64,000 nucleotides of DNA from JAHEFU01 sp020440645 (GCA_020440645.1 JAGRNR010000008.1:31094-95093), one strand, 5' to 3'; positions 16,464 to 25,400 are shown, counted from the first letter of the stretch. Numbers and translations are program-made. The notes: generated by a model not told the origin, from the letters alone.

Positions 16464-17657
16464 ATGTCAGACAAGCATGAACATGAATTCGAGGGTTTTG
16501 CGACCCGCAGCATCCACGGTGGATTCGACGGGGATGAGTACGGGTCGGTGATCCCGCCGATCGTGCAGTCCTCCACCTACAAGTTCCGCAACACCGACCA
16601 CGGGGCGCAGTGCTTCAAGGACCATACCCAGGGCTACATCTACACCCGGCTGGCCAACCCGACGATCGACGTGCTCGAGCGCAACGTGGCCTCGCTGGAG
16701 GGCGGCGCCGATGCACTGGCCTGCTCGACGGGCATCGGCGCGGTTAACACGCTGTTCTTCGCGCTGCTGAACGCCGGCGACCACATCGTGATGAGCGAAA
16801 GCATCTACGCCCCGACCCGCATCAACATCGAGCGGCACTGGAGCCGCTTCGGCGTCGAGTTCAGCTTCGTTGACAGCACCGATGCTGACAACATCCGCGC
16901 GGCGATGAAGCCCAACACGCGCATGGTGTTCATCGAGACCCCAGCCAACCCGGCGATCGCCGTGACTGACATCGCGGCTGCGGCCGCCATCGCGCATGGC
17001 AACGGCTGCCTGCTGGCGGTTGACAACACCGTGCTCAGCCCGGTGCTGCAGCGCCCGATCGAGCATGGCGCGGACATCGTGGTGCACAGCATCACGAAGT
17101 CCCTCAACGGCCACTCCGACGTGGTGGGCGGCATCATCGTGTTCGCGCATAAGGAGCACTACAAGGAGGTGCACCATGCCTGGTACCACCTCGGGGCCAC
17201 GATGGACCCGCACCAGGCCTGGCTGGTGATCCGCGGACTGAAGACGCTGGAGCTGCGCGTGAAGCAGATGCAGAAGAGCGCGAAGAAAATTGCCAAATGG
17301 CTCGAGAAGCACCCGAAAGTCAAGCGCGTGCACTACCTCGGGCTGAAGTCCCATCCGCAGCGTGAACTGAACGAGAAGCAGGCCAGCGGGCCGGGCAGCC
17401 TGATGAGCTTCGAGCTGAAGGGCGGGCTGGAGGCCGGCAAGGCCATGATGGATGCCGTGCGGCTCTGCTCACTGGCGGTCAGCCTCGGCGGCGTTGACAC
17501 CCTGATCCAGCACCCGGCCAGCATGACGCATGTCGGCATGACTTCGGAGGAGCGCCAGGAGGCCGGCATCCCGGACGGGATGGTGCGCTTCAGCATCGGC
17601 TGCGAGACCACCGTGGACATCATCGCCGACCTGGAGCAGGCCCTCGAGAAGGTGTAG
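16464..17657 (+). CDS. Trans-sulfuration-family PLP enzyme (cystathionine gamma-synthase/lyase or methionine gamma-lyase)
   Basis: 397 residues, full length for the Cys/Met metabolism PLP family. PLP lysine in HSITKSLNGHSDVVGG (near residue 210), substrate loop YIYTRLANPT, LACSTGIGAVNTLFFALLNAGD, and SLGGVDTLIQHPASMTH near the end are all present. Enzymes of this family form or break C-S bonds of cystathionine, homocysteine or methionine; which one cannot be told by eye. GGAGGAG lies seven bases before the ATG. No methionine or cysteine pathway genes adjoin it. An array of hairpin cassettes begins at its TAG. Confidence 0.9.
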   Translation: MSDKHEHEFEGFATRSIHGGFDGDEYGSVIPPIVQSSTYKFRNTDHGAQCFKDHTQGYIYTRLANPTIDVLERNVASLEGGADALACSTGIGAVNTLFFALLNAGDHIVMSESIYAPTRINIERHWSRFGVEFSFVDSTDADNIRAAMKPNTRMVFIETPANPAIAVTDIAAAAAIAHGNGCLLAVDNTVLSPVLQRPIEHGADIVVHSITKSLNGHSDVVGGIIVFAHKEHYKEVHHAWYHLGATMDPHQAWLVIRGLKTLELRVKQMQKSAKKIAKWLEKHPKVKRVHYLGLKSHPQRELNEKQASGPGSLMSFELKGGLEAGKAMMDAVRLCSLAVSLGGVDTLIQHPASMTHVGMTSEERQEAGIPDGMVRFSIGCETTVDIIADLEQALEKV

Positions 17658-17846
17658 GAGGCCAGGCTGTCAGCCTGGCAACGAGGTTGGCGTTTGGAGT
17701 TTGGAGGTTGGAGCGGGGAATGGAGGCCAGGCTGTTTGCCTGGCAACGGAGGTCTGGCGCAAGCCAGGCTCGGAGGCCTGACGCTAGTCAGGCGGGGAGG
17801 TCGAGCGCGAGCTCGGCAAAGAGCTCAGACGAGAGTCTGACAACGG
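17657..17846 (+). repeat. Array of GGAGGYC hairpin cassettes after the trans-sulfuration gene
   Basis: First unit overlaps the stop codon (TAGGAGG). Five further units from 17722: stems CCAGGC/GCCTGG, CTGGC/GCCAG, CCTGAC/GTCAGG, CGAGC/GCTCG, TCAGAC/GTCTGA, each about 25 bp long with a four- to five-base loop. The stems share no sequence but all pair. Between 17680 and 17720 are GGTTGGAG-type units. Confidence 0.75.
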
Positions 17847-17847
17847 A

Positions 17848-17904
17848 CCGGAGTGTGGCTCTGGGAGCCACAGGGCCCTGTCGGTCTTGAGACCGACACT
17901 CCGG
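17848..17904 (+). repeat. Twin-hairpin element, family B copy 2
   Basis: Outer arms CCGGAGTGT/ACACTCCGG, inner hairpins GTGGCTC-tgg-GAGCCAC and GTCGGTC-ttga-GACCGAC, joined by agggccct. Relative to copy 1 the third stem pair is G-C instead of A-T, a compensated change. Confidence 0.75.
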
Positions 17905-17980
17905 AGGAGCCGCTTTGCTCGCAGTAGGAATAGTTCGAATAGTGTCAATAGTGATAGGGGACAGGGGTACAGTGTTGACA

Positions 17981-18027
17981 GGGGTGGGGTAACACCCCAT
18001 CCCGGTGGCGGTTTTGCCGCCACCCTA
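17981..18027 (-). repeat. Twin-hairpin element, family C (reverse copy)
   Basis: Read on the minus strand: GTAGGG, hairpin TGGCGG-caaaa-CCGCCA, CCGGGA, hairpin TGGGGT-gtt-ACCCCA, CCCC. Copies in forward orientation are at 36171 and 51533. The remaining part of 18028-18165 has CTATT/CTAACT-type short repeats and no gene. Confidence 0.65.
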
Positions 18028-18165
18028 CGTCTCCTGCATTTGCTCTCTTCCCGAGTGGGCAATTGCTCTCGCTGACAACTGAGTACTTTTCCCTCGGCGG
18101 ACGGTGCTGCTACTAACAACTAACTACTTCTTCCACTATTCAGACTATCTAAACTATTTCAGACA

Positions 18166-18221
18166 GTTGCCAGACTCTCGTCTGGCCTCCCACTCCCCAC
18201 TCCTCACTCCCCACTCCCCAC
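18166..18221 (-). repeat. GGAGGCC hairpin plus CACTCCC heptamers overlapping a gene end
   Basis: Minus-strand hairpin GGCCAGAC-gaga-GTCTGGC (18166-18190), followed toward the gene by (GGGGAGT)n heptamers at 18191-18221. The heptamers encode the last codons and the stop codon of the CNNM gene. Confidence 0.7.
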
Positions 18222-19523
18222 TTCCTCAGGCACTTCCTCCACCCTGATCAGCTTCACCGTGTTGCCGATCACCTTCAGCGCCGTCAGCTTCAGGCCCGGC
18301 AGTTCCAGCACGTCGCCGGCCACCACCGCGCGGTCCAGCTTCTCCATCATCAGCCCGCCCACGCTGTTGCTGTCCAGCTCGCTCGCGTCCACCCCGTCCA
18401 GCATGTCAATCGAGTCGATCCGCGCGCGCCCCGTGATCAGCATGAAGCCCTCGCCGATGCGCACGATGTCCGCGTGGTGCTCGGTGTCCGTCTCATCGCG
18501 GATGTCGCCGATCAGCTCCTCGATGATGTCCTCCAGTGTGGCGATTCCGTCCGTGCCGCCATGTTCGTCGACGACGACCACCAGGTGCACGCGGTTGCGG
18601 TTCATCTCGCTCATCGTCTCGAGGATGCCCTTTGTGCCCGGGTAGTGCAGCACCTCGCGGCGATATGTCACCGCCGGCTCCGAGGCCCAGCGGTCCCCCG
18701 GGTCCAGCCCGCCGACCGCGGCCCGCAGGCTGACGTGCACCAGGTCCTTCAGGATCAGCACGCCGGTGATGTTGTCAACGCTCTCCTCGTACAGCGGGAT
18801 GCGCGAGTGCCCGGTGGAGTCCATCAGGTGCATCGCCTCGCCGACCGTCGCCGTCACCGGCAGGGCCTCGATTTCCACGCGCGGCGTCATCACGTCCTCC
18901 AGGTCGCGGTGCGACATCTGGATCGCCTCGCGTGCGATCGCCACATCCTGCTTGTTGACATGCCCGCCGGCCATCGCCGCCGTCAGCACGGCACGCAGCT
19001 CGCCGGGGCCGATGCGCTGCTCGACGTTGGTGCGCCCGCCGGTCAGCCAGCGGATCAATGGCGAGAGCAGCGCCTCAAGCAGCCAGTTCGCCGGCAGAAG
19101 CAGCATGTCCAGGATGTACAGCGGCGGCGTCACCAGCTTGGCAACGCGCTGCCCGCGCACCGCGGCGAAGGTCTTCGGCACCAGTTCGCCGAAGATCGTC
19201 ACCAGCACAATCATCGCCACCGTGCTGATCAGCGTGGCATGTTCCCCGATCCCCTGCAGCGGGGCGAGGTGCTTCTGCGCAGTCAGGGTGGCGAAGGTCG
19301 GCGCGATGATGTTGACGATGTTGTTGCCGATCAGGATCGTGCCCAGCGTGCGCTGCGGGCGGCGGCGCATCGTGAGCTGCATCTGCGCGATGCGGTCGCC
19401 GGAGTTGGCCCGGTCCTCGAGTGAGACCAGGTCCAGCGACATCAGCGCCAGTTCGCCGCCACTGAAGAATGCGCTGAGCATTATCAGCACGGCGATGATC
19501 AGGATGGCTATCAGGACTTCCAA
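18204..19523 (-). CDS. CNNM/CorC family (HlyC/CorC) membrane protein with CBS pair
   Basis: 439 residues. N-terminal CNNM/DUF21 transmembrane domain (1-150; SGGELALMSLD at 22-32), CBS pair at about 200-335 (VMTPRVEIEALPVTATVGEAM, SRIPLYEESVDNITGVLILKDL, VVVDEHGGTDGIATLEDIIEELIGDI), and a C-terminal CorC_HlyC domain. Family members are implicated in Mg2+/Co2+ efflux and ion homeostasis. The only usable start is TTG at 19523, since an in-frame stop lies seven codons upstream; no Shine-Dalgarno is seen, but a short leaderless ORF ends 10 bp upstream. The C-terminal tail EVGSGE and stop are written by GGGGAGT heptamer repeats. Confidence 0.88.
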   Translation of the reverse strand: MEVLIAILIIAVLIMLSAFFSGGELALMSLDLVSLEDRANSGDRIAQMQLTMRRRPQRTLGTILIGNNIVNIIAPTFATLTAQKHLAPLQGIGEHATLISTVAMIVLVTIFGELVPKTFAAVRGQRVAKLVTPPLYILDMLLLPANWLLEALLSPLIRWLTGGRTNVEQRIGPGELRAVLTAAMAGGHVNKQDVAIAREAIQMSHRDLEDVMTPRVEIEALPVTATVGEAMHLMDSTGHSRIPLYEESVDNITGVLILKDLVHVSLRAAVGGLDPGDRWASEPAVTYRREVLHYPGTKGILETMSEMNRNRVHLVVVVDEHGGTDGIATLEDIIEELIGDIRDETDTEHHADIVRIGEGFMLITGRARIDSIDMLDGVDASELDSNSVGGLMMEKLDRAVVAGDVLELPGLKLTALKVIGNTVKLIRVEEVPEEVGSGE

Positions 19524-19533
19524 GCCGGCCGCG

Positions 19534-19593
19534 TCAGCGCGCGATCACCCCCCCTGGGCGTATCCGCGAGGCCTCGTCGTCGGTGGCTTCCAT
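19534..19593 (-). other. Possible 19-codon upstream ORF before the CNNM gene
   Basis: ATG at 19593 preceded at exactly six bases by TATAAT (19600-19605), the leaderless pattern used by real genes here. It reads MEATDDEASRIRPGGVIAR and stops 10 bp before the TTG start of the CNNM gene in another frame. It could be a leader peptide or coupling device, or the remains of a displaced gene start. Confidence 0.35.
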
Positions 19594-19633
19594 CGGCTGA
19601 TTATAGACCAGAAGTCGAGTTGCAGCCCGCGGG

Positions 19634-19999
19634 CTACTTCTTGAAGAACAGCATGAAGGATGTGACGAACATCAGGATTGCAAAGCTCTTGCGCACGATC
19701 GCCGGCTCGATGCTGTTGGCCAGCTTGCCGCCGAAGTGCGCCCCGACCGCGAAGAACAGAGCGATGATGCCGGCCGCCACCAGGTCGATCTTCGTGTCAG
19801 GGTTCTTCATGTACTGCATGAAGCCCAGCAGGCCGATCGGCGGCAGCAGGATCGCGAGGCTGGTACCCTGGGCCTTGATCTGCGAATAGCCGGCCAGGAA
19901 CACGAGCGCGGGGACAATGATGATGCCGCCGCCCACGCCGACGAATCCGCCGAGCATGCCAGCCGCAATCCCGATCAGGGCATAGAGCACATAGAACAT
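19634..19999 (-). CDS. Half-size TauE/SafE-type membrane protein
   Basis: 121 residues with about four TM helices: MLGGFVGVGGGIIIVPALVFLAG is the TauE/SafE signature (GxxGxGGGxxxxP). Full-length relatives are sulfite/anion exporters of about 250 residues with two such halves; this is one half, so it may dimerise. TAGAAT ends six bases before the ATG at 19999 (leaderless). Same strand as the CNNM gene, with 110 bp between. Confidence 0.8.
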   Translation of the reverse strand: MFYVLYALIGIAAGMLGGFVGVGGGIIIVPALVFLAGYSQIKAQGTSLAILLPPIGLLGFMQYMKNPDTKIDLVAAGIIALFFAVGAHFGGKLANSIEPAIVRKSFAILMFVTSFMLFFKK

Positions 20000-20081
20000 G
20001 CGACCATTCTACGCCGCGCTGTCCAGACAGGGGAGGGGGGATCGTGCAAAGCTTCGCGGATCCGACGACAGGAAGTAGCCG

Positions 20082-20387
20082 CTACTGACCCTGCTTCTGA
20101 TTCTGCTTCTGTTGCTGACCCTGCTTCTCATTCTGCTTCTGTTTCTTCTCAGCCTGCTTCGCGCGGTCGCGCAGCAGGAAGAACACAATCAGCCAGATGA
20201 TCACCCAGGCGAAGATCAGCAGGCCCGCCAGCACGCCGTAGAAGCCGGTGCCGAGCGTGATCTGGTCACGGGTCAGTTCACCCTCGCCCCTGAACGGGTC
20301 AAACGGGCCGAGGAAGTGGTTGAGGGAAATCACGAGCAGGTGCGCTGCCACGAATATCAGGAGGAAGGTTCGGAGCCATCCGGCCAT
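20082..20387 (-). CDS. Small two-TM membrane protein with repeat-encoded Gln/Lys tail
   Basis: 101 residues, family not recognised. TM1 at about 5-24 and TM2 at about 48-72 (GFYGVLAGLLIFAWVIIWLI), then a hydrophilic tail. The last 23 residues (KKQKQNEKQGQQQKQN... ) are encoded by degenerate CAGAAG/CAGAAT/CAGGGT hexamers of the kind found in intergenic repeat tracts. The start at 20387 (MAGWLRTF) is chosen because TACAAT ends six bases before it; an ATG five codons upstream would lie in front of that box. Confidence 0.65.
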   Translation of the reverse strand: MAGWLRTFLLIFVAAHLLVISLNHFLGPFDPFRGEGELTRDQITLGTGFYGVLAGLLIFAWVIIWLIVFFLLRDRAKQAEKKQKQNEKQGQQQKQNQKQGQ

Positions 20388-20634
20388 GGCGTGATTGTAC
20401 ATGAATGCAAGGTGGGGTGATGGATCGTAGAAATAACCACCCCATGGCCGGACGGCTCCGGATTGGACGGGCCCGGGCGAAATCGCCAGGAGGCTAATCC
20501 GAACGGCTGCTTTGCAGCCCGGGAAGCCCGATCCTCTCCTGCGAACCTGTCACAGGTGTGTATGCACTATCTAAGACGTGGCCCGCAAAAAAGCGTTACA
20601 GTCCTGCCGCTGAATTTCCGGAAAATCCAGGCAG
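20388..20634. other. Non-coding gap with stable hairpins
   Basis: No gene. It holds a perfect GGCTGC-ttt-GCAGCC hairpin (20502-20516) inside longer complementary arms CGGGC/GCCCG and CAGGAG/CTCCTG, and a GGGGTG/CACCCC pair near 20413-20443. No known RNA family was recognised. Confidence 0.3.
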
Positions 20635-21339
20635 CTATTCGTCCGCTGCTGCTTCCGGGACTTCCTCATCCCCGTACGGATCCTCCGGCAGTTCCATCCA
20701 GCGCTGCTGCAGCACCACAAGCGCAGCTTGCTGCGTACGGTCTGATGCGATCCAGTATCCGTCCTCGCGTCGCGAATAGGCAATGCCACGTTCCTCGATG
20801 AAGGCCTCGACCGCCGTGCGACTGTCAAACTCCAGTTCGCGCACCTCTGACAACAGGCGGTCGCTGGCCGGGTCGGGCTGGCTCTCGGCCTGCTGGCTGG
20901 CATCACGGCTGCTGTAGCGTGCGATCTCACGCGACTGCTTCCAGCCGGGGTACAGCGTCCACAACAGGAAGATCATCGGCGCCAGGAACATTGCCAGGCA
21001 GCAGGGTGCGCAGGTCGGGCAGGAGCGGTTGATGTAGCAGGAGCTGGCCCGCTCGCGGTGTGAATACTGCCGGCCGCCGCCATCGATCACCACCGGCTCG
21101 CGCACCACGATCACTTCCGGCTCAGGCGCATCCTGCGGTGCATCGTCAATCCCGCTCTGCAGCATTTCGCGCACGTCTGGATGCTCGTCATCAGCAGGCC
21201 GGGAAAGCTCCTGCGTGATCCGGTCCTCGGGTTCAGTCTCCCGCCCCAGCGGGGTGGATGCGCCACAGTTGGCACAGCGCAGGGCCTCACTCGCAAGAGC
21301 GGCGCCGCAGTTCGGGCAGTTGTTCAGTGGGTCCGGCAG
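20635..21339 (-). CDS. Zinc-ribbon membrane protein, probable CTG start
   Basis: 234 residues. Two CxxC knuckles at the N terminus (NNCPNCGAAL and LRCANCGAS), an acidic linker, a Cys-rich segment (SCPTCAPCC), a TM helix (LAMFLAPMIFLLWTLYP) and a soluble C-terminal domain. Zinc ribbons at the very N terminus make coding certain upstream of the first GTG at 21174, yet the frame has no ATG, GTG or TTG there. TATGAT (minus strand, 21346-21351) ends six bases before a CTG at 21339, which fits the leaderless rule and gives LPDPLNNCPNCG. It follows the Cys-rich membrane protein gene 21375-22277 on the same strand and shares its N-terminal Cys/TM design. Confidence 0.65.
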   Translation of the reverse strand: MPDPLNNCPNCGAALASEALRCANCGASTPLGRETEPEDRITQELSRPADDEHPDVREMLQSGIDDAPQDAPEPEVIVVREPVVIDGGGRQYSHRERASSCYINRSCPTCAPCCLAMFLAPMIFLLWTLYPGWKQSREIARYSSRDASQQAESQPDPASDRLLSEVRELEFDSRTAVEAFIEERGIAYSRREDGYWIASDRTQQAALVVLQQRWMELPEDPYGDEEVPEAAADE

Positions 21340-21374
21340 GCCACAATCATATATGAATGAGCGCGGGCATCGGC

Positions 21375-22277
21375 TCAGGCGTCATCTGCAGCCTTGTCCC
21401 GCGTCGCCGCCAGCACCACCTCGCCACCGCGGATGTAGTAGGTCGTCTCCGTGCCATCCCCGAAGATCACATCCACGCTGTAGGCCGGGCCGTCGTCCAG
21501 CTCCACTTCTTTCACGAAGCTCCAGTCCACGGGTTTGCGCGGATCCTTGTGTTCCTTCAGGTATGCCAGCACAAGGGGCACTTCACCCGTCTCCGGGTTG
21601 ATGTCCGGCAGCTCACCGCGCTCGGCCTGCTGCTGCTGCTGGCCCAGCTGCTCGTCAATTGCATCACGCAGCTTCTGCCGCAGGTCCTCATCCTTCACGT
21701 TCTCCAGCATCGCCTGCAGCTTCGACACATACAGCTCGATGTTCTCCCCTGGTTTACTGTCCAGCAGGCGCTGCGCCTCTTCCTCCACCCATTCGCTGTC
21801 CAGTTCGGACACCTTCTCGATCGCCTCGCGCACCGTCTCGCGGTCCGTCAGGTTGGCGATCTGCTCCTTCAGTTCATCCAGCTTCGGCCGCAGTTCCTCC
21901 GGCGACTTGTCCAGCAGGCTGCGGATGTACAGCCGGCTGTCCTCCGCGCGCTGCTTCATCTCGGCTATGCGCTCCTCACTGGCGAGGTCCTCGAAGCGGT
22001 CGCGCAGCTGGTCCACAATCGGCTGCTTCCAGGGGGGCTCGGCCTTCCACTCGCCATCCTCATGCTTGACCTTGATGTTGTTCTCGGCGATGAACTGCTC
22101 CACCTGTTCGGTGCTCATCAGCTCATCCGTGTTCATGGTCTCCGCCATCCGCTTCGACCTGCTGTAGTCACCCCACATGATCAGGCCCAGCCCGAGCAGG
22201 CCTGCCAGCAGCAACCAGCCGCAGCAGCGGCAGCCGCGTGTCCGGCGTGCTTCAAAGCGTGCGATGTCCTCATCCAT
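21375..22277 (-). CDS. Membrane-anchored coiled-coil protein
   Basis: 300 residues, not recognised. Short cytoplasmic N terminus with CRCC, one TM helix (about 20-37), then a long charged helical region (60-235) with coiled-coil character and a beta-rich C-terminal domain (240-300; YSVDVIFGDGTETTYYIRGGEVVLAATR). GGAGG lies nine bases before the ATG at 22277. The neighbouring zinc-ribbon gene is 35 bp downstream, so the pair may form an operon despite the second gene's own -10 box. Confidence 0.65.
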   Translation of the reverse strand: MDEDIARFEARRTRGCRCCGWLLLAGLLGLGLIMWGDYSRSKRMAETMNTDELMSTEQVEQFIAENNIKVKHEDGEWKAEPPWKQPIVDQLRDRFEDLASEERIAEMKQRAEDSRLYIRSLLDKSPEELRPKLDELKEQIANLTDRETVREAIEKVSELDSEWVEEEAQRLLDSKPGENIELYVSKLQAMLENVKDEDLRQKLRDAIDEQLGQQQQQAERGELPDINPETGEVPLVLAYLKEHKDPRKPVDWSFVKEVELDDGPAYSVDVIFGDGTETTYYIRGGEVVLAATRDKAADDA

Positions 22278-22349
22278 GCCGCATAACCTCCCCGCTGTAG
22301 GACTGGCCCGCGCAGGCCATAGTTTCACAAGCGCGGCATCCCTTCTCGC

Positions 22350-22377
22350 TTGACATCCGCCCCACGGCAGGTAAGTA
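22350..22377 (+). promoter_or_regulatory. Promoter of the dockerin/PKD lipoprotein gene
   Basis: TTGACA at 22350-22355, 16 bases, then TAAGTA at 22372-22377 (TATATT overlaps just after). The start codon follows 44 bases later with GGGGGA as ribosome site. Confidence 0.5.
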
Positions 22378-22421
22378 TATTTACACTGGGTTTAACCACC
22401 GGCTAATTCCTGGGGGAATCA

Positions 22422-25400
22422 ATGGCTGAAATCAGTGCTGAAAAGATGCACACGGCGAGTTCTGCTGCACGAATGCACACCTACGTTATGCTGGCTGCTG
22501 CCTGCCTGCTGCTTTTACTGCTTGCCTCCTGCGGCGGCAGTAAGTCCAGCTCACTTGATGCCAATAACCAGAGTTCCCAGCTGCTGACCGTACACGGGGA
22601 AGTGATCACGAACGCTGCTGCGGATAATGCGCAGGACGACTCGGATACGGCAGCGGTGGACCCGACAGCCAATTCCGGCGGCGAATGCGACATTGAGCGA
22701 ATCGAGAACTTCCTGTTTGCTGAACTGGAGCGCCTGGAGAAGCAGCGCACGGCCAGCGAAGCCCCTGGTGCCGACAGCGCCGTGTTCAACCTGTCGGCCA
22801 CCCGTGTTTCCGGCCCCGATGAACAGCTCAACCGGGTGGAACTGCGCTGGACCAAGCACCTGCCTGGTGACTACGACGGCAACGGCGAAGTGAACTTCGG
22901 CGACCTCGTGCCGCTCGGCCAGCGCTGGGGCCAGCAGGTTTCCTACCTGCCTGAGGCTGAAAGCGGCATTGAGCACTACCCAGCGGGTGACCGGCATGAC
23001 AATTCGCTTGGCCGGCTGAACTGGCTGGCGAGCTATGTTGATGGCAACCATGACGGCGTGGTCGGCATGGCCGACGTGACGGTGATCGCGCAGCACTGGA
23101 AGCAGCGCTACACCGGCTACCGCATCTACCGCCGCAACCTGGAGCTTGGCAACGGGGTGCTGCTGCCGATGCCGGACGTGGAGAACAGCCCGATCAGTGT
23201 CAGCCGCGAGGCGGACGACCCGGTCCTGCGGGAGTATGCCTACATTGACAGTGTCGGCATCCCCGGCAGCTATCAGTACACGGTGCGCGCCTGGGACGAG
23301 TTCACAGACACGGAAGCACCGGAAGGCAACATCGCCCCCTACCTCGTCAACATGCAGCCGATCGCGGAGTTTGACTACGAGATCCTCGTGGAGGACGAAC
23401 CCTATACGCTCTCCTTCAGCGCGCTGGGCAGCAATGATCCTGACGGTGAGATCGTCAGTTACGCATGGGACCTCGATGGCGACGGCGAGTTTGCCGATGC
23501 GGCGGACTCAGCCGAGATCGAGGCGGTGCTGCCGGCGGGCTTCCCGCTCATCCAGCTGCGGGTGACCGATGACCAGGGCGGGCAGACCGTGCTGAGCCGC
23601 AACATCCTGCTGCCCTCCCTGCTGAATGTGCAGCTGCAGGTGGACGAATCCGAGGCCATTACCCCGCATACCTTCACCGTCAATCCTGTTGTCAGCGGCA
23701 GCATGCCGGCTGTGCAGTATGAATGGTATGAAGGTGCGGATGAGACGCCGGTCGCACTGGAATTCACACCGGAGCCGAAGCAGTTCACTCTCAATTCCCC
23801 GGGATCAACCACCGCGCGCCTCAAGGTGAAGGGCGAGGACGGCATCTACCGCGAAGCCAGCCTGCTGCTGAAAAGCTATGACAGCGTGGGAGTGGGCGCG
23901 TCGGTGGATACAGACCATGGAATTGCCCCCGCGGAGTTCAGGCTCAATGTCACGGGCTTCACAGGAGCGGATCCCCTGTTCCGCATGCTGGTTGATGGAG
24001 TGCCACAGGACGACTTCAGCGACCGGATCAAGTGGCAACACATCATCGAGGAGCGCGGCAGCGCGGAGCTGCAGGTAGAAGCGGTTGACAAGTTCGGCAA
24101 TACCGCACTGAGCGAGTCCTTCACAGTCAATGCCCAGGTGCTGCCTGTTGTCACTTTTGGCTACGGACCCAAGTTCGGCACGGCTCCCTTCGATGCAAAC
24201 TGGAGCATCTCCGCGATAGACGATCCTGACAACCTGCTGCAGAAGATCCGTGTGAAGCTGCCAAAGGGTGGCACGGTTGCGGACACCAGTGTTTCCCTGA
24301 AGAACGGCACTTACAACACGGGCGATGGTTCCGGCAAGTATTCCCTGGAGTACTTCAACGTGACGCTCGAGATGCTCAACTATCCGGACCTCAGCGAGGA
24401 CTACGAACTGGAAATCGGGTTCATCCGGGCGGACTTCGAAATCACGCCTAGCTCATACATGGGCAACGGAGTGCGTGCCGAAGTTGACATCACCGATTAC
24501 AGCGGATACCCCGAGATTTACTTGCATGAGTGGTTCGTGGACGGGGGCGGCGGTTCCAACTGGAATGATTTTTCCTTTACAACGGACTGGCTTGAACCCG
24601 GCATCCATGAGATCAGGCTGGACGCGACGAACTCCCTCGATGCTCTCCGTTCCTTCAGCCATACCATGCAGGTCTGGCCGGTTGAGACGGATGTCGCCAT
24701 CATCCGCAACGACGGCGGGACCTACAGCACGAACCTTGACGCAATCAAGGACGACCTTGACGCACTTGCCCTGAGCTGGCAGGAAATCCCCTATACAGAC
24801 AGCATCGCCACTGACCTACTCAGCCATGGTAACTTCGTGGTGCTGTGGTACCGCGGCGGACCTGCTGACGACCTGGAACCACGGCAGGAGACGATGTGGA
24901 CCACGGCGGAGATTGACAACTACATAGCTGTCCTCGAACAGGGCCGGCCGATGCTGATGATGAGCCAGAACAACTCCAAGCTGACTGATTTTGCCAATCC
25001 GGCGGCATTCGGAGGATGGGAGTTTCACTACGGAGCGGATATTCTCGATTTCACGGTGCCTGAGCTGGAGTACCGGCATCCATGGGCCTCAGCATTGAGG
25101 ACGGACGATGGAACAGGGATCGGATTCGGATTCTTCTTCCAGTCAACCCCCACAAGTTTCAATGCCGATTTCGACTACCTGAGGCCGTCCACCACATGGG
25201 ATACACGTGGTGAGAACTACATTGCTGTCGGTTCCAGTGCTGCCCGTCCAATGCAGCTGAGCATTGGAAACGGCTGCCAGTTCATGGGCATCGGCTGGTT
25301 TGATGGATCCCTGTCATCGAGTCCGGTGCCTGATCTGGGGATTGCACCGAATGAAACCGGCGAAGGCCTGACGCTGGGCCACCTCAGCTGGGGCACGGAA

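Noticed and set aside
17657..17846. Integron attC array or CRISPR
   Set aside because: Stems vary with constant flanks, but there is no attC core site, no cassette ORFs and no integrase; unit length of about 25 bp does not fit either.
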